Of a stretch of 64,000 nucleotides of DNA, positions 1 through 10,567 are shown in pieces. The DNA is from Entoloma clypeatum (taxonomy: Eukaryota > Basidiomycota > Agaricomycetes > Agaricales > Entolomataceae). The notes under the pieces are model-generated. The model ran no database searches. It saw nothing but the letters and a program-made list of their open reading frames with translations, and had not been told where the DNA came from. The translations under genes were made by a program, and so were the position numbers. Each line of letters starts with the position of its first letter. Position 1 is the stretch's first letter. The stretch is from NCBI GenBank assembly GCA_963565915.1, contig OY751489.1:1736001-1800000 (forward strand), given 5' to 3'.

Positions 1-132
1 AAGCTTTCGCGTTCAAGAAGGACCTCAGACAGGTCGGATCACAGAGATCAGAGAGTTTATCGGTGTCCAGACAACCGTTATCAGAAGATTGATTAGGACG
101 CTCACATCGAGACATCCCAGAGCCACATCATC

Positions 133-1313
133 ATGTCTTACTCGAAGCAGCAGATCTACGCCCACTTCACCACCGAAGAACAACAGACCGAGTACAACCG
201 CTGGGCACGAAATGAGAGACTTGACCCCTTCTCGCGACCAACAGACGTGCAGGAACAGAGATTCCTTAGAGATTTACAGAGGAAATACTCTGAATGTTTT
301 GCCACCGATTCCGCCGACGAGTCCCCTGATGAATTTACTTTTGACTCCGCACAGTCAGATATTGAACAGACGCCTAGAACAGGGACTCATTTTCAATCCT
401 TACCTGTATCCCGAACCCCATCTTCATCCCAACAACCCGACCCCTCTTCTCCTCCGCAGACTCTAGACATGGCAGAAGCCCCAGCTGTACAAACAATGGA
501 TACATCCAAGATCATCAAGGATCCTGGGATGTTCAAGGACAGATAGCCACCAAACTACACATCAGGTTCCAAAAGAGCCTCACAGACGATCAGAAGATTC
601 TTGCGGTACTATCCCGCATGATGGAAGGGTCCGGCAGGCACTGGGCCAGTAACAAGTTAGACGCTCTTGCCGTTGACAACGAGAACATCACCTGGCTAGG
701 TTTTTCCGATGATATCGCCACACGATTCTCCATCGCCAACAAATCGGTCGCTGCCAAAGCAAGACTTGAAGTCCTGAAACAAGAGAAACGCGCCATTGAC
801 GAATTTTTGAATGAATTTGAAGAACTCTTGAAGCTGTCAAACCTTGGCGAAGAAACTGGGAAATACATCCTAGAGAAGAACGTCAACCGCAGAATCTCTG
901 AACAAGTGGCTAGTGATGGCAAGACATACACCGATTACGCAAAGAAGATCCGAAACAAGGGATGACAGATGGAAGGACACGCACTGGTCATCCGAGGAGG
1001 CGGCGACATGCACACCGGATTGGGTACCACTTATGGTGGTCAGGGCAAGGCCATGGAGATCGACAAAGCAGGAGTAGCCCATTGCTACAACTGTCAACGC
1101 TTTGGTCATCTGGCTAAAGACTGTAGCACTCCAAAGAAGAAAGATGGTTGCAAGTGTTTCAACTGTGACCAAGAAGGCCATATCATGTGCAACTGCCGCA
1201 AGCTGAAGAAGAACTCTGGAAGGGTTAGGAAGGTGTCTGAGGAAGATGCCGAGAATGATGAAACCACAATCTTAGAAGCCGACGAGAAGGATTTTCCTGA
1301 AGGGTCCAATTAA
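133..1313 (+). pseudogene. Gag of family A (copy A1), frameshifted
   Basis: Gag forms the retrotransposon particle and binds its RNA. The ATG at 133 opens a 137-codon frame that ends at 546. The protein continues in another frame from about 547, so one indel lies near 531. A TGA at 963-965 stands where copy A3 has CGA (24980-24982). Two CCHC zinc knuckles, CYNCQRFGHLAKDC and CFNCDQEGHIMCNC, lie near the C-terminus and are typical of Ty3 Gag. The final stop is TAA at 1311-1313. Pol lies in the -1 frame, and the heptamer GGATTTT at 1289-1295 is a possible shift site. Confidence 0.85.
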
Positions 1314-4300
1314 ACGACGCTAAGTCGCGACCCTTATCTATTAAACGGACTTGCTTGCCTTGTATGACTGCAGACAATAGAACCTATGTGATCCCTGCCA
1401 AGTGAGCCGCTGCGTCGACTAAGATTGTGAAAGGAGATAAACCTCTGAAAAGACGAGAGATCAGGCTGTTGGCTCAGCTCAGGACACGACGAGGGCCAAC
1501 GGTTATCCGACCTGAGGTTGACAGCGGATGTGAACGCACATGCATCCATCCCAGAATAGTACGTGAACAGAACCTCCCCACGCGAGGAATACCGCCCATA
1601 GCAATTCTAAATGTGGATGGATCACCAAATCGACAACAGAAAGCGAGCCAACTTGCCGAAGTCAAACTGGATTTGGGAGCACATCAGGAAACCATGGAAG
1701 CAATGGTACTGGACATTGGAAGAACGGACATGCTCTTGGGACATGACTGGTTGGTACACCACAACCCCACAATCAATTGGACAACCGGCACGGTAACATT
1801 TAACCGGTGCCCACCAACATGTCGAACCAAACACTCGGATTTCAGGGTTAACCTTGATGTGTTAAGAACTGATCGACAAAACATCGGAGCTACGTCGGAC
1901 GCGTCGGAAGGTCGGAGGGTCGGGGCGCGTGCAATGTAGGGGCAAGGACTTGGCTTCAACTTGTGTGTTGCACCCTTGCTAATACGTTGGTGTCCTTATT
2001 TCGGAGGATCGGAGGATCGGAGGTCGGAGGTCGGACTCAAGTTAAGAGTCGGAAAGAGGACGGGAGGTATGATGTTGAATCTAAGTTGATATTCAAACTG
2101 AAGCTAATACACGATTCTACATAAGTTTAAATACTATGTCGGAGGACATGTGGCTTCGTCGGAGTCGGATAACGAGTGGCTGTTGGAGATTCTTAACATA
2201 AGTAAAATGGTCGGATATAAGTAATGTACATAGTAACGAGATTCATAACAGTAAGTATGCATAATAAGTATTAGTCAAAATATCGGAGGTGTCGGAGGTG
2301 TCGGGATTGGTCGGAAATCGTCAGAATGGATCGGAATGTAACATGATGGTCGCAAACACCGGGTTCGCATGGTTGAGGTGCGCGACAAAGATGCACCCAA
2401 AAAGTCAGATCAGAAATGGAAGCCTGGAGACCCTATTTTGGAAGCTGTCACTCCCACACCACCTCCCACAACCAAACGACCCTCATATGTTGAACGATTT
2501 GCTCATCTCTTCGAGAAGGAGAACTTTGATAAGATCCCAAAGGAGAGGGAATGGGACCATGGTATTGAACTTACACCGGACGCACCAAAGGAACTAGGGG
2601 GAAATACATATCCTATGACACAAAAGGAACAAAAGGAATTGGACGCATTCATTGACGAAGGCCTAGCAACAGGAAAGATCTGCCCATCCAAATCCCTGTC
2701 TGCCTCCCCTTGCTTCTTCATCAACAAGAAGGATGGCTCCAAATGATTGGTACAAGATTACCGCATGGTCAATAAATTCACGGTCAAAGACAAGTTCCCA
2801 CTCCCATGAATATCTGATCTCTTGGACGTACTGAAAGATGTGGTCTACTTCAATAAAATGGACATCATGTGGGGCTATAACAACGTCCAGATTAAGGAGG
2901 GTGATGAATGGAAAGCTGCCTTCCTCACCAGTCGAGGATTGTTTGAACCATTGGTCATGTTTTTCGGTCTTTGCAACTCCCTGGGAACGTTCTCTCGAAT
3001 GATGGCTAGTCTATTCCGGGACCAGATCTGCTGACGTATCTGCGTGATCTACATGGATGACATCGTGGTTATTGGTAAAACCAAGGAAGAACTCGCGCGA
3101 AACACCAAAGAAATCCTACAGATCCTATCGGACAATGATTTGTTCCTAAAGGAGAAGAAGTGTTTATGGGAAGTAACGAAATGTCCTATATTGGGATATG
3201 TGGTTGGTGAGGGACGTGTCGAGATGGAAACTGAGAAGGTGGATACAATCCGAAACTGGCGAGCACCCACATCAAAAAAGGAAGTTCAGAAGTTCCTTGG
3301 ATTTGCCAACTTCTATCAACGTTTTATTGAAGGGTACTCAAACATTGCAAAACCTCTCACCGCGCTCACAGGCGGTACGGCATTTCTAATAAAACAAATA
3401 CTTCTACTTATTTTTTCGTTTCACTTGGGGACCAACAGAGCAGCAAGCCTTTGAAGGTCTCATACAGGCAATTACATCAGCACCAGTCTTGGCATTACCA
3501 AAATCAGAGGGACAGTTCAGGGTTGAAACTGATGCATCGGGCTATGCAATTGGAGCAGTACTCTCTCAGAAGCAAGACAACAAATGGCACCCCATCGCAT
3601 TCTTGTCATGGTCCGCGGCCGAACAGAATTATGAGATATACGACAAGGAACTCCTGGTGGTCATGGAAGCATTAAAAGATTGGAGACACTATCTGCTCGA
3701 AGCCAGGGAGTGTTTCGAAATCTTGACTGATCACAAGAACCTGGAATATTTCCGTCGTCCTCAGGACCTGAATCAACGACAGCGACACTGGAAGATGAAG
3801 TTACAAGACTATGACTTTGAATTACGGCATGTACCCAGCAAAACCAATGCGAAAGCGGACATCTTGTTGTGCTTACCCTGGTATGAAGCGGAACTCGAAC
3901 CACAGGACAGTGACCAAATGCTCAAGGAGGGACTATTCTTGAAACGGTTGGAATCAGAAGATGTGGTACAAATGGAGATGTTCACGGAGGAACAATTCTT
4001 TGAAGGGGATGAAACATCTGATTCCATCAAAATTGGAAACATCACGACCATTGAAAATCCGTGGATCACACGCATCAAGGGTTCAAACCTCATGGAGACA
4101 GAAGTAGCCCAGGGTCTAAAGAAGAATCCTCATTGGTATCAACAGGAAAACGGCATCACATATGCAGGCGAATGAGTCTATGTTCCACCAGACCCACAAC
4201 TGCGTCAGGAACTGATGTTTGAATCACACGATGCACCAGTGGCTGGACATCCAGGACAATATCGGACACATGAACTCCTCACTCGTACCTACTGGTGGCC

Positions 4301-5173
4301 TACTATCCTGTATGACATGAAGAAGTACGTAAAGGATTGTGACACCTGTCAACGCAAGAAGATCAACAGACAGAAACAACACGCTCCGCTACATCCCCAT
4401 GCAGCACCAAGTCATCCATGGGAAGACATAGGGATTGACATCGTGGGACCAATACCAGAGTCCGATGGAAAGAATGCGATTCTGGTCATCACAGATAGAC
4501 ATTTGAAGATGCTCCATCTCATTCCGACAACCGTGGAATTATCAGCTGAAGGATTAGCCAAGATCTATTGGGATCAGATATGGAAGCTTCACGGGATCCC
4601 CAAGAAGATCATCAGTGATAGGGGACCGCAGTTCGCTGTGAAGTTCATGGAGATACTCTGCCGCATGCTAGGGATCAAGGGGAATCTGTCCATCACATAC
4701 CACCCACAAACTGATGGACAGGCCGAGCGATCACATCAGGAAATGGAAGCGTTCTTACGGAACTTTGTCAACCATCTACAGGATGATTGGGCTGAGTGGA
4801 TCGCAATTGCAGAGTTCCAGTACAATGACAAAGAACATCAGGCCACAAAGCACACCCCATTCTACCTCAACTACGGTTTACATCCTTGGAAGGGAGAACT
4901 CATGTTAGAAGATACCAACCTGGCTGCCAACGACTTCTTGAAAAAACTCAAACAGGCATGAGAAGAAGCCAATGCAGCATTGAAACAAGCACAGGATCAG
5001 ATGAAGAAGACAGTTGATACACGGCGAAGTCCGTCTCAGAACTACCGCATCGGGGACAAGGTGTGGCTGGAAGGGACTAACATCAGGACCGATCGCCCCT
5101 CAAAGAAACTTGATGCACTCCGACATGGACCATTCAAAGTCCTAGAGAAGAAAGGAGCTAGCGCGTACCTTCT
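1314..5173 (+). pseudogene. Pol of family A (copy A1): protease, RT, RNase H, integrase
   Basis: Pol cleaves, copies and integrates the element. Protease shows VDSGCERTC (about 1527). After the inserted LTR, the RT region has the QDYR block near 2755, the YMDD catalytic box near 3050 and the [10 protein letters not shown] thumb motif near 3300. RNase H shows ETDASGYAIGAVLSQ (about 3525) and TDHKNLEYF. Integrase has GHPGQYRT, a CDTCQRKK finger, VITDRH, ISDRGPQF and DGQAERSHQEME, so the H/C finger and DDE residues are readable. Stops are mostly TGA (1403, 2743, 2808, 4173, 4959). Those at 1403 and 4959 face CGA in A3. The frame also shifts in a T-run near 3410, and A3 shares that shift. The reading ends where A' and A3 continue into the chromodomain. 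Confidence 0.88.
1860..2343 (-). repeat. Solo LTR of family D inside A1
   Basis: This 484-bp LTR matches the 5' LTR of element D (50104-50587) in reverse complement and has TGTTA/TAACA ends. The 5-bp target duplication TGATG flanks it at 1855-1859 and 2344-2348. It interrupts pol between protease and RT. The sequence is rich in TCGGA/TCCGA. An identical insertion sits at the matching site of A' (16514-16997), so the event predates the duplication of the host element. Confidence 0.95.
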
Positions 5174-5239
5174 GTTTGAGCCGGATCAAGTCTAACGAGC
5201 TCTTGATTGAATTATGTCTTCTGACTTATTCCTGGCCTT
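5174..5239. other. 66-bp unassigned junction between A1 and the A'' LTR
   Basis: Sequence leaves family A at about 5173, where A3 continues with the chromodomain, and the LTR of A'' begins at 5240. No feature is recognised in the gap. It may be the last trace of the original insertion site. Confidence 0.5.
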
Positions 5240-5610
5240 TGTTATGCTTTAACAAACCGTTCCAAGGTTTGGGCAGAGTATGCAGGAAGTGGAAAGGCGA
5301 AGAGCAATGTTATTGCTAAATCTAAGGAATCTACTACAGTACAGGAGGTTTATATAGGTACTGACTATAGGCGGTAGCGGATGAGTCAGTACTGCGGAAG
5401 GCTATGTACAGTGAGTAAGCTGACTGCGGAAAGTGAGTCAGCGCGGGAGCGAAGTATACTAAAGGGGATGACGAAGTAATGTAATGAGTCAGACTGGGAA
5501 TCGAAGGTTGCGAAAGTAGACATTAGACATAGTGAGTTCGTAAGAGGGTGCCGAGTCGGGCCGATAAGTAAAAGATATGACGTGGTCCTCATACCGTAGA
5601 GTCCGTAACA
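5240..5610 (-). repeat. 3' LTR of A'' (371 bp)
   Basis: The LTR has TGTTACGG...GCATAACA ends on the minus strand and a TATATAAA box near 5350. It is about 31 bp shorter than the 402-bp LTR at 19180-19581 because one copy of a near-repeat around 5395 is missing. It keeps the empty Tc1 target site (AAAGATATGACG, about 5571-5582), which matches the site filled in the neighbouring LTR. Confidence 0.9.
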
Positions 5611-5708
5611 TGTTCCCCTCTCCAAGCTCTGTGTCCTCACAGAGTCACTGTCCCCATCCCTCATTGTTGCCAGGATCGGACCAGTTCGGGCTCTCCTTGA
5701 GGCTCCAA

Positions 5709-6203
5709 TCATATATCAAGGTTAACCCTGAAATCTGAGTGTTTGGTTCGACATGTTGTTGGGCATCGGTTAAATGTTACCACGCCGGTTGTCCAATTGA
5801 TTGTGGGGTTGTGGTGTACCAACCAGTCATGTCCCAAGAGCATGTCCGTTCTTCCAATGTCCAGTACCATTGCTTCCATGGTTTCCTGATGTTCTCCCAA
5901 ATCCAGTTTGACTTCGGCAAGTTGGCTCGCTTTCTGTTGTCGATTTGGTGATCCATCCGCATTTAGAATTGCTATGGGCAGAATCGGTGGCAAAACGTTC
6001 AGAGTATTTCCTCTGTAAATCTCTAAGGAATCTCTGTTCCTGCATGTCTGTTGGTCAGGAGAAGGGGTCAAGTCTCTCATTTCGTGCCCAACGGTTGTAC
6101 TCGGTCTGTTGTTCTTCGGTGGTGAAGTGGGCATAGATCTGCTGCTTTGAGTAAGATGTGATGATGTGGCTCTGGGACATCTCGATGTGAGCGTCCTAAT
6201 CAA
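5709..6203 (-). pseudogene. Fused gag-protease remnant of A''
   Basis: The frame starts in the leader/gag region and runs into the protease block (ILNADGSPNRQQKASQ, LLGHDWLVHHNPTINW) through a deletion that removed the gag C-terminus, the zinc knuckles and the protease active-site start. Downstream it fuses to the tail of the third frame seen intact at 8671-9042. It cannot supply any enzyme activity. Its value is as a record of two internal deletions. Confidence 0.75.
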
Positions 6204-6614
6204 TCTTCTGATAACGGTTGGCTGGACACCGATAAACTCTCTGATCTCTGTGATCCGACCTGTCTGAGGTCTTTCTTGAACGCGAAAGCTTTCGAGTTCG
6301 TTCTATCAGGCGTTGTAACGCGCGATCTGGTGTTGCCGAGCAAGATGGATGCTCTCTGCTATCTCGCTGTGGGGGCGATGCTCGTCGTTGTCTAGTTCTT
6401 CGTCAAGCACCTGTTGTAGGATGCGACGGATCTCCGATTCGATGTACTGCTGGATAAGCATAAAATCCATACTGTCTCAAGGACTTAGCTCCTCCTGTCG
6501 GGCTTCTGGCATGCTGAATGGGTTACTGGTGAAGTCTTCAAAGAAGCGCGATGTCTTGACTCGTCTGGTAGTTGCTCTCTTTGCTCTGGGCGAACCTAAC
6601 AAGATTTAGCAACT
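6204..6614 (-). other. 5' leader of A''
   Basis: This stretch matches the leader of A' (18725-19179) between the LTR and gag. It contains the same helix-rich open frame without a clear ATG and no other feature that I recognise. Confidence 0.7.
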
Positions 6615-6983
6615 TGTTATGCTTAACAAACCGTTCCAAGGTTTGGGCAGAGTATGCAGGAAGTGGAAAGACGAAGAGCAATGTGATTGCTAAATCTAAG
6701 GAATCTAGCTATGCTACAGAGGGTTTATATAGGTACTGACTATAGGCGGTAGCGGATGAGTCAGTACTGCGGAAGGCAGTGCACATGAGTAAGGCGACTG
6801 CAGAAGGCTATGTACAGTGAGTAAGCTGACTGCGGAAAGTGAGTCAGCGCGGGAGCGAAGTATACTAAAGGGGATGACGAAGTAATGTAATGAGTCAGAC
6901 TGGGAATCAAAGGTTGCGAAAGTAGACATTAGACATAGTAAGTTCGTAAGAGGGCGCCGAGTCAGGCCGATAAGTAAAAGATA

Positions 6984-8601
6984 CAGTGCCCCACAAAACT
7001 GATTCAATGTTTGTTGCTTTTTGAATACCTTCAAGATAACTCTGCAAAGAATACCAATTGAATTAAACCTTTGGTATATAATTGAAAGCCCTACTTCAGG
7101 GCTTTCAGAATATAAAGGAATCATATGATTTAAATCAGATCCATGGAGATATGATTAAATTAAATCAGCAACTCATTGAATCAGTTTTGTGAGTACCTAT
7201 GGCAATTATCAGAATCAAATGCTTCACTGGTTGTATGGTAACCAGTTGTCATGACTTACTGATGGAACTTGAATAGAACCCTGATGGGTTGTCAAGAAAA
7301 GTTGTATAAGAAGAATCCAACCTCAACAGCCTCCATAATTAATCATGCGCCCTATCTCCTCTTCCCACAAGGAAAACATTCTTTCTCTGGCCTCCAATGG
7401 TCACTCCACTCGTCATATTGCCTCTAACCTGGGTGTCAGCCAACCAACTGTCTCCAGAGTGCTTCAGAATCTTCTTCCTCATCGCAATCTCTCTTCTGGT
7501 GGTTGTCCATCCAAGCTTTCTCCCATTAACACACGAAACATACTTTCACAAATCACCTCAGGGAGAGCCTCCAATGCTGTGCAGGCTACCAAACACATCA
7601 ACACTGTCATCTCCAATCCTGTCTCCCCAGAAAGTGTGAGAAGGGTTCTCAGAAAACATGAATTCAAGGCTGTAACAAAGAAGAAAAGACCTTTCTTAAA
7701 GGCCATACATTGGAAGAGGCTGTTGGCATTTGCTATGAAGCACAGGGAATGGACAGTGGAGGACTGGAAGAGGGTCATTTGGTCAGATGAGACCAAAATC
7801 AACAGGTTTGGGTCAGATGGCAAGGAATGGGTCTGGAAAAAGAAGGGTGAGGGGCTTATTGAAAGAGAGGTTCAGGGCACAGTCAAGTTTGGGGGAGGAA
7901 ATATTATGGTTTGGGGTTGTATGGGTTGGGAAGGTGTGGGGAGACTTGCAGAGGTTGAGGGGAGGATGGATGCTGATCAGTATGTGTCCATTTTGGAGGA
8001 CACTTTGCTGCCCAGCATAGAGGAGAGTGGAATCTCTGAAGAGGAGATCATTTTTCAGCAGGACAATGACCCCAAGCACACCTCCAAGAAGGCCAAAAAA
8101 TGGATGGACAGCAAGAATATTGCTCTGCTGGATTGGCCTGCACAGTCCCCAGACCTCAATCCTATTGAACACCTCGTGGTTCATATTAAAAGGAAGTTGA
8201 ATGAATATCCAACACCACCCAAGGGAGTCTGGGAGATTTGGGACAGAGCAGCAGAGGTGTGGAATAATATAGAGCCAGAAGTGTGTCAAAACCTGATAGA
8301 AAGTATGCCAAGAAGGGTAGAGGCAGTAATCAAAGCTAAGGGGGGTAATACCAAGTACTAAAGTATAAAATACTGTATTTATTGTACATACTCACAAAAC
8401 TGATTCAATGAGTCCCTGGAGTAATTTGATCATATATTGATCATCTTTTATGGGAATTATATAATTATTGCAGATTCTGAGAGTCCTGAAGCAGGGATTT
8501 TAACCAGGTACCAATACCTTCTTTTGATTGGCATTATTTGCAAAGTTATTTTGAAGGTATTCACAAAGTAGCAAATATTGAATCAGTTTTGTGAGGCACT
8601 G
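6984..8601 (+). mobile_element. Tc1/mariner transposon, copy 1 (1618 bp)
   Basis: The ends read CAGTGCC...GGCACTG and are flanked by TA at 6982-6983 and 8602-8603. The unoccupied site with a single TA is seen in the LTRs at 5240-5610 and 19180-19581. Imperfect terminal inverted repeats of roughly 205 bp carry an 18-bp core CACAAAACTGATTCAATG at 6992-7009, inverted at 7174-7191, direct at 8393-8410, and inverted (one mismatch) at 8576-8593. A 9-bp-stem hairpin (GAAAGCCCT/AGGGCTTTC) lies at 7084-7106. One transposase gene fills the middle. Confidence 0.97.
7345..8361 (+). CDS. Tc1/mariner DD34E transposase, copy 1
   Basis: This 338-residue transposase cuts and pastes the element at TA sites. 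Residues 1-60 form a helix-turn-helix (SNLGVSQPTVSRVL), and a second DNA-binding segment follows to about 110. Catalytic residues are D148 in WSDETKI, D240 in FQQDNDPKH and E275 in SPDLNPIEHL. There are 34 residues between the last two, the Tc1 DD34E signature. The frame is uninterrupted and of normal family length. Against copies 2 and 3 it has R54 to C, R123 to W and W279 to V (in EHLW), the first two being CpG transitions, so this copy may be impaired. Confidence 0.97.
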   Translation: MRPISSSHKENILSLASNGHSTRHIASNLGVSQPTVSRVLQNLLPHRNLSSGGCPSKLSPINTRNILSQITSGRASNAVQATKHINTVISNPVSPESVRRVLRKHEFKAVTKKKRPFLKAIHWKRLLAFAMKHREWTVEDWKRVIWSDETKINRFGSDGKEWVWKKKGEGLIEREVQGTVKFGGGNIMVWGCMGWEGVGRLAEVEGRMDADQYVSILEDTLLPSIEESGISEEEIIFQQDNDPKHTSKKAKKWMDSKNIALLDWPAQSPDLNPIEHLVVHIKRKLNEYPTPPKGVWEIWDRAAEVWNNIEPEVCQNLIESMPRRVEAVIKAKGGNTKY

Positions 8602-8670
8602 TATGACGTGGTCCTCATACCGTAGAGTCCGTAACATGTTCCCCTCTCCAAGCTCTGTGTCCTCACAGAG

Positions 8671-9042
8671 TCACTGTCCCCATCCCTTGTTGTTGCCGGG
8701 ATCGGACCAGTTCGGACTTTCCTTGAGGCTCCAATCATATATCAACTCCTCGTTGATGGCTACAGTGAGTTCGAGGCCTTTGATAGCCAGCCGAATACGT
8801 CGATTCTCAATTACGAGGGTGGTGGTGTAATTTCCGAGAATTTGTTTTTCCTCGGGACTCGGGGCGACGGGTAGGTTGGACAGTGAGTGAAGCCGGATAT
8901 GCATCTGGCGATGGAGGAGGTCGGCAAGGGAAGTTTTGAGAGCATGGATTTGGTCTCTCATGGAGAGTGCTTCGTTCATGAGGGCGGCGATGGCGGGGTT
9001 GATGTCGGTGGTGGAGGTGGAGGTAACGGTGGTGTTGGACAT
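8671..9042 (-). CDS. Small third frame of family A (123 aa), function unknown
   Basis: The frame lies 135 bp downstream of pol and ends just before the polypurine tract. It has an ATG, a Ser/Thr-rich start, then an amphipathic helical stretch (MRDQIHALKTSLADLLHRQ) that looks coiled-coil, and ends GWGQ. Copy A3 carries a homologous frame (28761-29123) with the same layout and many conservative changes, so it seems to have been kept as a protein. No known domain is recognised. It could be a late structural or accessory protein made from the same transcript or a spliced one. Confidence 0.7.
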   Translation of the reverse strand: MSNTTVTSTSTTDINPAIAALMNEALSMRDQIHALKTSLADLLHRQMHIRLHSLSNLPVAPSPEEKQILGNYTTTLVIENRRIRLAIKGLELTVAINEELIYDWSLKESPNWSDPGNNKGWGQ

Positions 9043-9176
9043 GGTGGCGAGGATGGTTGAGAGATAGAAGAAGAAGGGGGAGGCTATATTGGGCAGGGAA
9101 AAGGACTAGAGCGGGGAACTCGGTGTGTGGTTGACTGATGAGGTCGATACTTGTCATGGATTCTGAGAGCTGTCTT

Positions 9177-10122
9177 TTATCGTGGGCGAGACGGGTTCTG
9201 CCGATGGAAATCACAGATCAAATCTTGAGCGTTCTGAACATTAGCTCGAGGTTCCCATGTGTTCTCTTCTGGACCATATCCTTCCCACTGGACGAGGTAC
9301 TGGATCTTTCCGCGGAACTTTCGAGAGTCTAGGATCATAGACACATGGTACTCTTCTCGTCCTTCGTTGATGATCGGATCAGGGGCTGGTTTCTTTTTCT
9401 GGATGGCGTACTTCGGAGTTTCATATGGTGACAACAGGGTCTCGTTGAACACAGGGTGAATCATCCAAGCCTTCGGAAGATCAAGAAGGTACGCGCTAGC
9501 TCCTTTCTTCTCTAGGACTTTGAATGGTCCATGTCGGAGTGCATCAAGTTTCTTTGAGGGGCGATCGGTCCTGATGTTAGTCCCTTCCAGCCACACCTTG
9601 TCCCCGATGCGGTAGTTCTGAGACGGACTTCGCCGTGTATCAACTGTCTTCTTCATCTGATCCTGTGCTTGTTTCAGCGTAGCATTGGCTTCTTCTCATG
9701 CCTGTTTGAGTTTTTTCAAGAAGTCGTTGGCAGCCAGATTGGTATCTTCTAACATGAGTTCTCCCTTCCAAGGATGTAAACCGTAGTTGAGGTAGAATGG
9801 GGTGTGCTTTGTGGCCTGATGTTCTTTGTCATTGTACTGGAACTCTGCGATTGCGATCCATTCGGCCCAATCATCCTGTAGATGGTTGACAAAGTTTTGT
9901 AAGAACACTTCCATCTCCTGATGCGATCACTCGGCCTGTCCATCAGTCTGTGGGTGGTATGTGGTGGACAGGTTCCTCTTGATCCCTAGCATGCGGCAGA
10001 GTATCTCCATGAACTTCGCGGCGAACTGCGGTCCCCTATCGCTGATGATCTTCTTGGGGATCCCATGAAGCTTCCACATCTGATCCCGATAGATCTTGGC
10101 TAATCCTTCAGCTGATAGTTCC
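9177..10122 (-). pseudogene. Integrase C-terminal half and chromodomain of A'
   Basis: Reading begins at the border of element B (10122). It shows ISDRGPQFAAKF and DGQAE, which hold the second catalytic D and the E of integrase. The GPFKVLEKKGASAYLL region follows, and then a chromodomain near the end ([17 protein letters not shown]), which in chromoviruses steers integration to marked chromatin. Two TGA stops interrupt it, near 9697 and 9928. The chromodomain part from 9656 to 9177 is open. Confidence 0.88.
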
Positions 10123-10556
10123 TGTAAGGGCGACCTTACGATCCAAGACTCAAACTCAGATACTTGCAAGGGAGATCCGAAGTTTAGATTGAGCAGTCTA
10201 ATAAGTAATACAACACATACCTTGCAAGGGAGATCCGAAGAGAAAGTTCTAAAGATTCCCCTGCAAGCTAGCTGCGATAAATAGTAAAATGAGATATGAA
10301 ATAAGAGATAAAACGAGACGCATGAATGATGAGCAATGATCGGGAGTAGCGATGAAGGATGAATGGAAACAAGATGAATGATAGTACCTGCGATCCGACG
10401 TGCAGAGTAGCGGATGGGGGCGGAGTCGTCGGATGCGGAGAGGCAGATAAGATGTCGGAGACAGCGGATATGATCGGAGGACGTCGGAGATGGTGGAATA
10501 GAAAGGAAAGGAAGAAAGTGAAGGAAAAGTGAAAAGTGAAAGTGGTTGCCCTTACA
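10123..10556 (-). repeat. 3' LTR of element B (434 bp)
   Basis: The ends are TGTAAGGG/CCCTTACA, a perfect 8-bp inverted terminal repeat. On the minus strand it is preceded by the polypurine tract GAAGGGGAGG (10557-10575). Compared with the 5' LTR, several differences are CpG transitions, for example CCGACGTG against CCGATGTG. Confidence 0.93.
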
Positions 10557-10567
10557 TCACCTCCCCT

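Larger units (their letters stand above)
1..5173 (+). mobile_element. Ty3/gypsy chromovirus family A, copy A1 (5' cut by window)
   Basis: This copy runs gag, protease, reverse transcriptase, RNase H and integrase in Ty3/gypsy order. It is cut by the window edge on the left. On the right it breaks off inside the integrase C-terminal region, where copies A' and A3 continue into a chromodomain. It carries a solo LTR of family D at 1860-2343. Positions 1-2715 match the reverse complement of 16142-18856 with no length change, so the two stretches form a large inverted repeat. Several TGA stops and at least one frameshift make it a relic. Confidence 0.93.
5240..8636 (-). mobile_element. A'': internally deleted, non-autonomous family A mini-element
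   Basis: Two family A LTRs (5240-5610 and 6615-8636, the latter split by Tc1 copy 1) flank only about 1 kb of internal sequence. Read on the minus strand, this is the 5' leader, the start of gag, a junction into protease, a second junction into the last codons of the small third frame, and the polypurine tract. RT, RNase H and integrase are all gone. The right LTR is also the 3' LTR of A', giving LTR-internal-LTR-internal-LTR in tandem, the expected product of recombination between LTRs. Confidence 0.85.
6615..8636 (-). repeat. Family A LTR shared by A'' and A', split by Tc1 copy 1
   Basis: Without the 1618-bp transposon and one TA, this LTR is 402 bp, the same as 19180-19581. On the minus strand it is preceded by the polypurine tract GAGGGGAACA of A' (8637 onward) and followed by the leader of A'' (from 6614 down). 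It therefore serves both tandem elements. Confidence 0.9.
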
